From contig JASAOC010002127.1 in NCBI GenBank assembly GCA_030849835.1, forward strand, positions 186,001-250,000: a DNA stretch of 64,000 nucleotides. The letters run 5' to 3'. Origin of the DNA: Herpetomonas samuelpessoai (Eukaryota; Euglenozoa; Kinetoplastea; Trypanosomatida; Trypanosomatidae). The notes beneath the pieces were generated by a model that searched no databases, was not told where the DNA came from, and saw only the letters and a list, made by a program, of their open reading frames with translations. Shown piece after piece: positions 10,819-20,174 of this stretch (position 1 is its first letter; each line of letters opens with the position of its first letter). A program made the translations under genes and the position numbers.

Positions 10819-11706
10819 CTAATTCTTTACGCCATTCTCACCGTGCTTTGTGAACACGAGGGAGACCGACGCAGGGAGCGCCGCCTCGTCCTTGAGCTTC
10901 TTCTTCATCGTCTCGATCGCAGCAGAGTTCGCAGCATCGCGCACCCACAGTGCGAGACGGTTGTGGTACTTGCGCTTCGCCATCACCACGCCCACAATCT
11001 GTGGCGTCTCACTGCCTCCCTCCTTCTTGGTTGGGTCTGGCGAGGGCTCCAGGTACTCGCCCACCACGGCCATGAGCACGCGCTCCCAGAGCTGATCCAG
11101 TTCTGGCTTTGTCGATGCCGTCCCGGCGGCGCTGCTTGGCGTGCCGGCCGACTTCTTCTCCTCTCCCTCCGCTGCCGCCGCTGTGGCCGCGGCGGTAGCC
11201 GTAGTCGCGCCAGCGGTGGCGTTGCTGGGGATCTCAATATTCACCCAAATCTTGCCGCCCTCCTTGTTCGCCGCGTCTTCCCACATGGGCTTGACGCCGT
11301 CTTGGAAAAAGTGGTACTGCGAGGAGGTGCGCAGGTCGTGCAGCGGCTTCATATACCGCAGCATCACAAAGAACTCCTCCACCGTGGTGACGGTCATGAT
11401 GGGGAGGAGGGAAAGCTCCCAGTTATCCGTGTTGTACGTTGACGGACTGTCATACCACAGCGTCCACTTACGATTCAATGGGTGCTGTTGCGGTGGTTGC
11501 TGCTGCGGCGCCGAGGTGGGTGTGGCCGCCGCGCTTGCTGCAGGAGACTGGCTCTTCTTCTCCGCCGACTTGTTGCCGCCGCCGTGGCCGTGCCCGTGAC
11601 GTCGCCCGCCGCCGCTGTGGCTGTTATTACTGCCACCATTGTTTCCACTGCTGCTACCACCGCCGCCCTTGCCGCCCTTTGCGTTGGATGCTACGGCAGA
11701 GGACAT
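10819..11706 (-). CDS. Eukaryotic initiation factor 4E (cap-binding) paralogue
   Basis: The 295-residue protein has a Gly/Ser/His/Gln-rich N-terminal extension of about 74 residues, then the eIF4E core starting HPLNRKWTLWYD. Key cap-pocket residues by alignment to human eIF4E are W96 (human W56), W142-E143 in KPMWED (human W102-E103) and W254 (human W166). At the dorsal partner-binding site the usual VEDFW is VEEFF here, so Phe113 replaces human Trp73. An Ala/Thr/Gly-rich insert of about 40 residues (about 158-198) sits between the GGKIWVNIE strand and the LDQLWERVLMAVVGE helix. Trypanosomatids have several eIF4E paralogues with different partners; I cannot assign the number. A (GT)14 microsatellite lies 15-42 nt upstream of the ATG. 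Confidence 0.9.
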   Translation of the reverse strand: MSSAVASNAKGGKGGGGSSSGNNGGSNNSHSGGGRRHGHGHGGGNKSAEKKSQSPAASAAATPTSAPQQQPPQQHPLNRKWTLWYDSPSTYNTDNWELSLLPIMTVTTVEEFFVMLRYMKPLHDLRTSSQYHFFQDGVKPMWEDAANKEGGKIWVNIEIPSNATAGATTATAAATAAAAEGEEKKSAGTPSSAAGTASTKPELDQLWERVLMAVVGEYLEPSPDPTKKEGGSETPQIVGVVMAKRKYHNRLALWVRDAANSAAIETMKKKLKDEAALPASVSLVFTKHGENGVKN

Positions 11707-11719
11707 AATGGCTTTTCGT

Positions 11720-11720
<1 letters not shown>

Positions 11721-11748
<28 letters not shown>
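11721..11748. repeat. (GT)14 microsatellite
   Basis: There are fourteen GT units on the given strand, read as CA on the sense strand, just upstream of the eIF4E start. They lie in the 5' UTR or in the splice-acceptor region. Length variation between strains is likely. Confidence 0.95.
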
Positions 11749-11750
<2 letters not shown>

Positions 11751-12623
11751 TTCACGCGCCTGCGTTTGTGTGCGTGGATGCGTGAACAATACTTTGCTTT
11801 CCGATGACAGCGGTCTCGTTACGAGTAAGCGCGTGAGTTGCTCTCTTCGGTCAGAAGAAAGAACGGTGCTAGTTGGTTGACACTGTAATGAGTAGAACGA
11901 AAGTAGGGTGTCGGCTAAGAAAACTCGACTGTCCTTCGATACCAAGGAGTTCCTGTTACGAGATGACAACGTGCTTTCTTGTGGTGGCGATGGCTACTTT
12001 AAACGCGTTTTCGAGGATGTGAAACGGATGTACAGTTTGGAGAAACTTTCTTTTTTTCTCTCTCTCTCTCACACTCTCTGCTCAGATTTGGCTAGGAAGC
12101 AAGAGCGTTCCGATGCGTGGGTGTGTACAAGGCTTGCTGGTTAGAAGAAGTACTACTAAACGTGTGACAACTTGGCCAAAGAGCCGCAGAGAATGAAAGA
12201 AGGAGGAGGAGGCAACAGGAAAAAGAGGAGTACGACGAAGTGTGCCTTGAAAATGTGAGGTGCAACGCAGCATGCCTCTTGCAGCGCACAGGGGTGAATG
12301 ACAACCGCGAAACAGGTTGTGGGGCCAAAGTTAACGAACCCCTTTCGCGCAGGGGTTCACGCAGCTGCGTGTGTCAAGGCACCTTGTCAACCACCTTCAC
12401 GTGCCATCCGTCTGAGGGAATGGGCGAGCCTCTTCCCTTGACGCAGCCACCATCTAAAGGGAGGCGCTCGCTCACCTCCGCGCCGAAGGACGTGGTGCCA
12501 AGGCATCCCCTTCTTCCTGCCCGCGCACTGTTGTCCCTGCCGTCGAGTAGAGCTTCGAGACGCGCGAGTTGAGTTTTCTCGTTTGCCTCATGTGCACGTG
12601 ACTGCGATGGGTGCGCGCCAGGC

Positions 12624-12643
12624 GGGGGGGGGGGGGGGGGGGN
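12624..12643. repeat. G homopolymer ending in an N
   Basis: There are nineteen G in a row and then the only N of the window. This looks like a sequencing or assembly limit at a homopolymer; the true length is unknown. Confidence 0.9.
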
Positions 12644-13999
12644 TCACCACTCCACAGACGCTTGTTTTTTTCGTTCCTCTTTTTTTTTTTTCGTTTCCAC
12701 CCTCACAGGTAACAAGGCAAAATGAGAAGAATAACACATATATAATGAATGAAAAATGAAAAAAAAAAAGGAACGCATCCAGAAGGTACAAATATGTTTC
12801 TCGCAAAAAGGAAGGTCTACTTCTTCATTTTACCTTCCCCCTCCCCACCCTCCATGTTGAGTACCTTGTGCGTCGTCAGACACGGCTATACAGAGGGGAG
12901 GGGAAAAGGCAATTCCGCGCGGTGAGCACTGATAACACGTGGTTGACTTCTGTCATATGCGGGAGAAACTCACATGATGAGGGAAGGAAACCAAAAGAAG
13001 ACAGTGAGATCAGGGGGGAGGGTTTGGTAGGTGGCCAGGATGCGAGAAGACAACGAAAAAGAAAGGAAACGAAAGATCTATACCGTAACACGGTTGAGCT
13101 GGGTTGGTATAACACCAGAGGAGGAACGACAGAGGAGGAAAATTAAAAACAGGGCGGAATGATGAAAGAGTGGGAAAACGAAAAACAAAACGTTAAAGTA
13201 AATGAGCTTGTGCACTCACGGATGTCAGATGGGGGGAGGGAGGGACAGTAGCTGTGCGAGCGGGTAAGAGTCAAACACAACAACACGTAGAGTGCAGTGT
13301 GCAAGAGCTTGTGTCTCCCACTGTCCCAGGACCAACATGCCCAGCTGCTCCGTGGATCTCCGGCTTCACAAGCCCTACTTGTGGGAACCGATGGAACATT
13401 GTTCTCACAGAGAAGTGATCCGCGTACAGAAGCAGAGAGTGAGAGGAGAGAGAGAGAACAGCCTTGGAGAACGAAAAGCGGTTAGTCCGTAAATTCAGGC
13501 GAAGGACAATCTCGGACGCTATTAACCGGCTCGAACACGTATTCGCACGCACATGCACACCTGACGCGCGGAGCCACAAAGCAACATGTACAGGTACAGT
13601 GAAGAGAAGTAAGAAGAAAAGCAGGTTGAACAGGTACGATGGGAAAGATATACAAGGAGGAAGGGAAAAAGAAGGAGAGAAAAGAGAGGAGACGCAGAGA
13701 AGAAGAGGTACGGAAGCACCAAGAGTACTTGGAATACCAGGACACGATGCGCTACACTGAGAGAAGGGGAAAAAAAAAACGTTCCTACACAGGTGCTGTG
13801 CTTCTCATGCAGGTCATCTTGCTCTCTGCTAATGACGCACGCAGGACCCAATTATCCTCCGTGCGTCTTCCGTTCATATCTCTCTATCTCTTATTTAACC
13901 CTTCTCTTGCGTTCTGCGTACCTGCCCAGGAGGAGATGAACACATGCATCTACGGGAAAGTAAGAAGACATGAGGACGCTTCATAGCTCACTTGCTGAC

Positions 14000-14311
14000 T
14001 TACTTCTTGGCGACCTTCTTGGCCGTCTTCTTCGCGCCGGCTTTCTTGGCGGCGGCCTTCTTCTTGGGGGCGGCCTTCTTCGCGGCCTTCTTGGCAGCCT
14101 TCTTCTTGGGGGCAGACTTCTTCGCGCCAGCCTTCTTCGCACCAGCCTTCTTCGCGGCGGCCTTCTTCTTGGGGGCGGCCTTCTTGGTGGCCTTCTTGGC
14201 GCCAGCCTTCTTGGGGGCGGCCTTCTTCGCGGCGACCTTGCGGACAGTCTTCTTGGACGCGGCCTTCTTGCTGGCCTTCTTGATGGCAGCCTTCTGGATA
14301 GCAGCGGACAT
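14000..14311 (-). CDS. Histone H1-like protein (Lys/Ala-rich)
   Basis: The 103-residue product begins MSAAIQKAAIKKASKKAA and is made almost wholly of KKA, AKK, APKK and AGAKK units. It lacks the globular winged-helix domain of animal and plant H1. This matches trypanosomatid linker histones, which correspond only to the basic C-terminal tail of H1 and compact chromatin. I chose the ATG at 14309-14311; the frame stays open 80 codons upstream, but that part is pyrimidine-rich UTR. A short GGT repeat (14312-14326, ACC on the sense strand) sits directly before the ATG. Repeated units make length variants likely. Such genes are often multicopy; only one copy is in this window. Confidence 0.88.
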   Translation of the reverse strand: MSAAIQKAAIKKASKKAASKKTVRKVAAKKAAPKKAGAKKATKKAAPKKKAAAKKAGAKKAGAKKSAPKKKAAKKAAKKAAPKKKAAAKKAGAKKTAKKVAKK

Positions 14312-16763
14312 GGTGGTGGTGGTGGTGATGCAAAGAAGAGGAGAGGTTTGGGTAAAGCGAAGCTTTGAGAAAGTGAGCGAGTGTGAGAGAGTAGTAGATA
14401 GCAGCAGAGCGAGAAGATCTATGTCATTGTAAAGAGATGAAGGCGCGCAACATTTGGAAGAGCACAAGAAAGAATGCGCGTGGGAGCGAATGCGAGAGAA
14501 AGAAAGAGAGGGAGGGAGACAGAGAGACAGAAATAATGACATGAAGAGCACGGAAGAAGAAACGCTTGTTTCACGTTTCTTTGCATTGCGCCTCCCATAA
14601 AGTCATTGGATCCGCAGCCTTGATATCCCAGAAAGCGCAGGCTAGGGAACACCGTGCGTCCGTAGGGACGTGAACCCTTCTATGGGCATTTCTGGCACAC
14701 ACGCACACACACGCACAGACGCATTCGCGTGGTGAACAGCGGTCCTGCATCGCGTGCGTCTACCCGGAGTCTTTGTTAGCAGCATGGAGCAACGTAGTGT
14801 TTGAAACGAGAACCGTTGAACTACGTGTTCGCGATCGCCACGGGGAAAAGAGGCGAATGTTGACTACCTCTTGCGCCTCTTTCTCTTCTTTTAATTTTGA
14901 GTGCCCTGGATGGTGTACCACGTCTGCACGCCTACGGAGCACTTGCACATAACTTTTTTTTTCGATCTTTCTTCACATCGTTATTCTGTTGTTGTTGTTG
15001 TCGTTTTTGTTTGATTTTTTCTGCAGAGGAAACGGTTGTCTGTCGGCGTTTGATAACTGTTGTGTTTCAAAACAGAGCGCGCCTGTCGAGTGGAGGCTTT
15101 GCCTCACTGATTTGTATCGTTTTCCTCTCTTTTTTTTGGTGTGTGTCATGGCTCTTTGGCGCGTGATCGTCGCCGCACAATTGATAATCTTTGTGTGAGA
15201 GATAGAAAGAGAGCACCTCTGAGCGCGAGACTGGTTCACAATAATGATGATAAAGGGTTGTTAGCATTGATGTCGCAGTTTGTCTGGAGGGAGGGCGGTC
15301 TAGAAGCTTTGCGTCACAGAGATGGTTGTGTTGCCCAGTAAGAAAAAAACAAAAGGACGAAAGCGTTCCAGCCTCAGAGTGCCAGCAGTTGCGGCCTCTG
15401 CTTTCTTTCTTTTTTTTTTGGTGCTGCAATTCCGATGGCCGACAACGATTTGGCTACCGCAATACAAGCCGTTTGAATTCCTAAGAATGAGCTCAGCAGG
15501 GTGGGTGGAGGGTGGAGTACCTCATCCCAGAATGTCGCTGGCGGTCTCGTATAAGCCAGGGAATCAACAAATCTACGCACACTCTCACGCCATGCAGCGA
15601 AAAGTGAGTGTTATGTCGGCATCAGGAACCGGAAGTTACGGAGACTACCCATCGATGTGGGTGCCTCGAACTCGGCTTTCCTTTTTTCTGGTTTCCACCG
15701 TGTGCTGGTATTGCTTCCTGAATTTCTTCCATGCTTCATCTCTCAGCACAATAAAGACCCGTAGCCGAGCTGACAGCACATGGAGAGAAAATCTCCACAT
15801 GTATTTTTTGCCAGCGTGCTACAGGAATACATAGATGGAACTGGACGCCGCCATCGCTCCTGTCGTCCACCCACCGTCTCCCCTGCGTCCTAGTGATATT
15901 TCCGTTGCTGAAGACACGCTTCACTCAGCCGAGTGCAACCCGTGCAGAGTGAGATGTAAGCGGAGAGAAAGGAGAAAAGAAGACGGCTCTCTCCAGTATA
16001 GATACAGGGGAAAAGGAATGACAAACACGAGGGAAGAACTCATGGATAAGAGCGTCTCAGACCAATGTCTGTGATTTTTTAAAGTTTCTGTTGTTGTCGT
16101 TGATGTTGCGGCTTATTCATCTCGGCCATCCTCCGAAGGCACTGGTTTCAGTTCTTGTGCCACTACTGCTGCGCTCTACCGAAGCGAACGAGGGAGGTGG
16201 ACAGAGATCCTTGCCGTGCGTAAGAACAGGACGGAGAACATAAAGAAGTGAGGGTTCTGTTGGATCTTCCCCTCAGTGACTCGAGGTAGATGAGGCTGCA
16301 GCCTCTGTCCTTTCATCCTTGTGTCAGTAAGGCTCCTTACGATGTGGAGCGCGACGTGCAAACTTGCAAGCACATCGAGTGGCACATGAACAAGAGGTGC
16401 AGGATCGAAGTGAACTGGGCTCAGCGAGAGAGAGAGAGAGAAACATTAAAATGACTAGGCGCTATGAAGGCATCGTTGTGAGGCTTCGCTGCGGTGGTGT
16501 TTACATTTTTTTTTTTCAGAGGAAGCCGTCACACACCGAACACCCTCCCAACAAGCAAAGAAAGGAGCACGACCGTACGACGGCTCGCAGGGTGTCTGGT
16601 CCACGAGAAACCCTGCCTGAGATGGCAGATCCAAAGAGGATCAAAGCAGAGAACATAGGGTTGCATGAACGAAGTCAATAGGTGCGCGTCGAGGGGGACA
16701 CAGACGCTACTCGCACTTGTACGCTTGACTTCCCTGACCGCCTCCGACGCCGCGTTGAGCTCG
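14312..16763. other. Intergenic region of 2.45 kb, no gene seen
   Basis: It contains the GGT repeat at 14312-14326, a GTT-rich stretch at about 14989-15010 and a (GA)8 run near 16425-16441. Candidate frames are short and biased. It covers the 5' flank of the histone gene and the 3' flank of the RGG gene. Confidence 0.55.
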
Positions 16764-17399
16764 TTAATGCGGGCGACGGTGATCGCGACGGCCACCGCGA
16801 CCGCCACGGCCTCCCCGGCCCCCACCACGACCTCCACCGCGACCCCCGCCACGGCCGCCGCGGCCCCCGCGCTCGCCGCCATCGCCACGCGGACGCTCCT
16901 TTGGGTGATCATCGCCGCTTGTCACGTGCAGCTCCCCGAGGCCCTCCTTCTCGTCGTCGCTCTGGTGCGGCCAGCCACTCCCGCCCTTGCCTCCCCGATG
17001 GCCGCCGCGCCCGCCACGCCGGTTGCGCTGGTGGTGGTGGTGGCTGCTGTCCTCAGAGCCTGGGCCGCCGCCCCGACGGGCAAAGGGGGCGGGCATGTCC
17101 CACGGCCCTTCACTGCCGCCGCCGCCACGGCCTCCGCGACCGCCCCCACGACCCCCACGGCCGCCGCCACGTCCACCCCACGGGCCCGGCGGGCCACGGA
17201 AGTCATCCTCGTCACGGGGGCCATGATGGCCGCCGCCCCCTCCGCGCCCACCACGGCCGCCACGGCCGCCACCACCGCCCTCGTGGCGCATGGCATCCAG
17301 CGCAATGTCGCGCAGCCGGAAGCCGAGGCGCTCCAGGTGAACCGGGTCGAGCGTCTCGCACGCGAGCATCACGAGGGACTCAATGAGTTCGTCCTGCAT
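16764..17399 (-). CDS. RGG/RG-rich protein with short conserved N-terminal helix
   Basis: The 211-residue protein starts with about 40 ordinary residues (MQDELIESLVMLACETL, then LERLGFRLRDIALDAMR) that should form two amphipathic helices. The rest is a Gly/Arg-rich tail with many RGG, RGGG and GGRGG repeats, broken by PRDEDDF, a PFARRGG segment, an HHHHQ cluster and an acidic DDEKEG patch near residue 150. RGG tails typically bind RNA and are targets of arginine methylation, which is common in kinetoplastid RNA regulators. No RRM, zinc finger or helicase motif is present. The N-terminal helices might be a dimerisation or docking element. I do not recognise the orthologue. Its composition is extreme, but the frame is uninterrupted and starts at a good ATG. 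Confidence 0.75.
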   Translation of the reverse strand: MQDELIESLVMLACETLDPVHLERLGFRLRDIALDAMRHEGGGGGRGGRGGRGGGGGHHGPRDEDDFRGPPGPWGGRGGGRGGRGGGRGGRGGGGSEGPWDMPAPFARRGGGPGSEDSSHHHHQRNRRGGRGGHRGGKGGSGWPHQSDDEKEGLGELHVTSGDDHPKERPRGDGGERGGRGGRGGGRGGGRGGGRGGRGGRGGRRDHRRPH

Positions 17400-18672
17400 C
17401 GTTGCACGCGGGTGAAAGGAACGTGAGTTCTTTGGATGCTACGAAACGGAGAGACACACGGAGTGTCACTTGCAAGGTGTCCGATGGAGGAAGATGTGGT
17501 AGATTATCTTGTTGGTTACGGTAGCTGCTGAGATGGGGGTGGGTTGGCTGTGGTGATAATGGTGGCACAGAGACACTAAAGGAGGTCAAAGCCTTCTCAG
17601 GTAGAGGAACAAGTTGGGATACAGTGACTGCTACGGACTTGAGGAGATTCCTTATCAAACAAACGACAGTGGGCACAAAGAAGTGGGGCCACGGAGTCAA
17701 AAGACAAGGAGAAGTGATGGGCAAAAAGAAGAAGAAAAGAGGGGTGAGTAGTCTACAAGGCCGCAAAAACAAAAGCAAAAAGAAAGTAGACAGAAGATGG
17801 GAAAGAAAGGAAGGAAGTGTGAAATTGCATAGCATTCGCAGTGTGCCGTAGAGAGACGTGATACCCTGCCGTACGGAGGGAGGGAGGAAGTGAAGAGGGA
17901 AGCTCTCCACACCAATTGGAAAAGCGTGTCGCCGCCGTGGAGACCGCAGTGTGCGTGGGGGACGGGAGTAGGACATGGCATGAAACCTTTTAAAAATACT
18001 TTTTTCCTTTCATGCACGTTCTCCATCTCCCACCCAAGGTCTCCTTCTTACCAGTGGGATAGCGTGAGAAGGAAGACGCACTTCACAGTGCTAGTTTCCC
18101 TTTCTCTCCATGTTCATGTTCTAACGGACGCCACCCACACAAGGATGGCTAAGAGTCGCAGCTCTCCCGAGGAATGCTACCCCCGCCTATTAACTGCCTA
18201 AACTGTATTTTCTTCTTTTTTTTTTCTCATGTTGAATTAGATAGTCCTACTACTAGTCACCGATACGACACAAGGGATCAAAAGAGAAAGGGAGCTCAAC
18301 CAGCAAAGTCCTCGTCCATCGCGTGTGAAAAGGCTGATGGAGGAATGAAAACAACTGGGACGGGAAAGAGGTCATACAAGGAAAGTGAGTGTCACGGAAA
18401 GGTGGTCACTTCATGTTGAGAGAGCCTTGTTTTCACTTTGATTGTTGTTCTTTTTTGAAAAAAGAAAGCGTCAACACAATTCAACCCTGGATGTTGTGGA
18501 AAAAGAAGGAAAAGAACAGGACAGGGCAACCTCGAAGGCGCTTGCTCAGCGCGGATTGCATCTGAGAGTACATTCGAAAGACTTCGCTTGATGCGGGGCG
18601 TACCTTCGGGTCGTCACACAACGCCCAGCTCGCACCTATAACAGATGCATGCTAGTGTGTTCTTCGTCCTTC
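17400..18672. other. Intergenic region of 1.3 kb, no gene seen
   Basis: It is purine-rich on the given strand, with A/G stretches at about 17716-17825. A 198-codon minus frame that overlaps the RGG start reads as low-complexity Leu/Pro/Phe and is judged UTR. Confidence 0.55.
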
Positions 18673-18861
18673 TTAGTGGTGGTCGTCCAGGTGAGACCAG
18701 ACGTAGCGGTGGGGGTCGAGGACCTTGTCGCGGGCGTTGTACTTGATCTGCATGGCAGGGTACTCGCCGAGCCAGAAGCCGACGGCAAAGATGAAGATCA
18801 TCCAGCAAGGGTCGCGGTTGAACTGCGCGAAGCGGCGCGGGACCATACCACCGAGAAACAT
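18673..18861 (-). CDS. Small single-pass membrane protein, probably mitochondrial
   Basis: The 62-residue product has a basic N-terminus (PRRFAQFNRD), one membrane segment at about residues 18-32 (CWMIFIFAVGFWLGE), and a polar tail with YNARDKVLDPHRYVW and a final HLDDHH. Size, lone hydrophobic helix and charged tail fit a supernumerary subunit of a mitochondrial inner-membrane complex. The D-x-x-RY pattern in the tail is loosely like the complex I MWFE (NDUFA1) subunit, but this is too weak to assign. The tail composition and GC-rich codons unlike the flanking spacers argue that it is real. Confidence 0.65.
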   Translation of the reverse strand: MFLGGMVPRRFAQFNRDPCWMIFIFAVGFWLGEYPAMQIKYNARDKVLDPHRYVWSHLDDHH

Positions 18862-19433
18862 GGCGAAAGGGAAGGGAGGCCTTTATAGGAATAAAGGGGT
18901 GTGTGTTTGGGGAGAGAGGATCGCCTCTTGCAAGTATGTTTCCTTGAGATGAAGGAAGAGGGGGACGTGAAAGTGCTAGAAAACGAAATACGATAGTGCG
19001 CGGTATCTTCTAACCTGTCAAAGGAAAAGGGAAAGAAGAGTGCATGTGGCAGGAATGGTGAAGAAAAAAAAACTTTCGTGAGAGTTCGTTCAGGTAATGG
19101 TGACATTTGTTGCCTGCACCCTCTGTGGAGAATGCAGTCACCCTTCCCTCATACTTGGGCGTATGTGTCATGAGCTTCTCGTGTTGGTATCTCACAACTG
19201 TCGATGGTTGTTCTTTTGTTCCTCGAGATTCTTGTCTGTAAGTGTGTTAGTGTGTGTGTGTAGCCGTTGCGAAAGATTAACAAATGAAGAGCATGCTATG
19301 GCCCGTCGAGTGATAGATGCGAAGTGGGGAACGAAGAGTAACAGATCCCATGAGCTCGCATCAACAGAGTCGAAACAAAACCCAAAGCAAAGCACAGCGA
19401 ATTCAATCACTTTAAGCGCTCACTCAGGTGCCC
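18862..19433. other. Intergenic region, no gene seen
   Basis: This is mixed sequence between the 62-residue gene and the ASF1-like gene. Nothing beyond short pyrimidine tracts on the sense strand stands out. Confidence 0.55.
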
Positions 19434-20174
19434 TCACGCCGTTGGGCTGTAGAAGCACCGCGTCAGGGAGGACAGCGGCGAGGACAAAATGTCCTCCTCC
19501 TTGCAGGACGAAGGATGGCCCGCGGTCCCGTGCATCGAGGCCTTCTTCATCTGACATACAATATTCACCTCACCAACCCGAGACATGGGCGACGCAGCGG
19601 CCGAGGGTGGTGATGTGGCCGCCGCACGGGTGTAGCACGAGAGCTGCAGGATGCCGACCTGCAACAGATATTTCTCGGGAATCGTCTCGAACACGCTTCC
19701 CAGGCCGTCCAAGTGAAGGCTCAGGGTCCCGGCGTGCGACACTGGGGCCGCGGCCGAAGAGCGAGAGCACAATGTGGTGAAGGTGGGTACCGCATCGTCC
19801 CCGTCCCCGGTATGGCCCAGGTTGAGGCCGTCACCCCCCGCTATCAGCTCTGTGGACGCATTCAACCGAGGGTCGGCTTGCAGCTTTACTACACGATGCA
19901 CCACAGCGGCCGGTGTCTGCGGCGCTTCCGTGGTATCAGCTGCCGTGCCTGGTGACGCTCCTTTCTCGTCGTCGTTTCGAACAATTTCACCCTGTGTAGG
20001 GCCGAACACAGGTACGGCCCAGTTGGCCGAGGCCACATCCGCGATGTAAACGCCCTGCCACGTGAGTTCGGGGTACGCGCTCGTATACGACACCGTGAGG
20101 TGCAGCGGCGCGTCAATAGGGCAGTTGGCGCTGGAGGCGTCAATGACGACGCTGGAGACGAGGAACGACTGCAT
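19434..20174 (-). CDS. Divergent ASF1-like histone chaperone (tentative)
   Basis: The 246-residue protein can be lined up with the ASF1 fold in two blocks. Residues 3-57 (FLVSSVVIDASS, then LTWQGVYIADV) fit ASF1 strands 1-4 with its LEWKIIYVGSA motif. Residues 149-212 (GTLSLHLDGLG, then IPEKYLLQVGILQLSC and VNIVCQM) fit the later strands, where ASF1 has IPDADAVGVTVVLITCTY. Between them lies an insert of about 85 residues rich in Gly, Asp, Thr and Ala that ASF1 lacks, and a second small Ala/Ser/Pro insert splits the last hairpin. ASF1 carries histone H3-H4 to chromatin assembly. The resemblance is by eye only, so another immunoglobulin-like fold is possible. Confidence 0.5.
   Translation of the reverse strand: MQSFLVSSVVIDASSANCPIDAPLHLTVSYTSAYPELTWQGVYIADVASANWAVPVFGPTQGEIVRNDDEKGASPGTAADTTEAPQTPAAVVHRVVKLQADPRLNASTELIAGGDGLNLGHTGDGDDAVPTFTTLCSRSSAAAPVSHAGTLSLHLDGLGSVFETIPEKYLLQVGILQLSCYTRAAATSPPSAAASPMSRVGEVNIVCQMKKASMHGTAGHPSSCKEEDILSSPLSSLTRCFYSPTA

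Larger units (their letters stand above)
11707..13999. other. Intergenic region of 2.3 kb with an assembly ambiguity
   Basis: It holds the (GT)14 repeat, a G19 homopolymer at 12624-12642 followed by a single N at 12643, and a long purine-rich stretch at about 13636-13715. No convincing gene is present on either strand. It should include the 3' UTR of the histone H1-like gene. Confidence 0.55.

Noticed and set aside
14640-14700. B-box-like GGGTTCACGTCCC on the minus strand
   Set aside because: The arm has only four clean pairs, and no matching acceptor stem or A box is found upstream.
17380-17976. Minus-strand open frame of 198 codons overlapping the RGG gene start
   Set aside because: It reads as low-complexity Leu/Pro/Phe/Ser with no recognisable domain and overlaps the better supported RGG start region.
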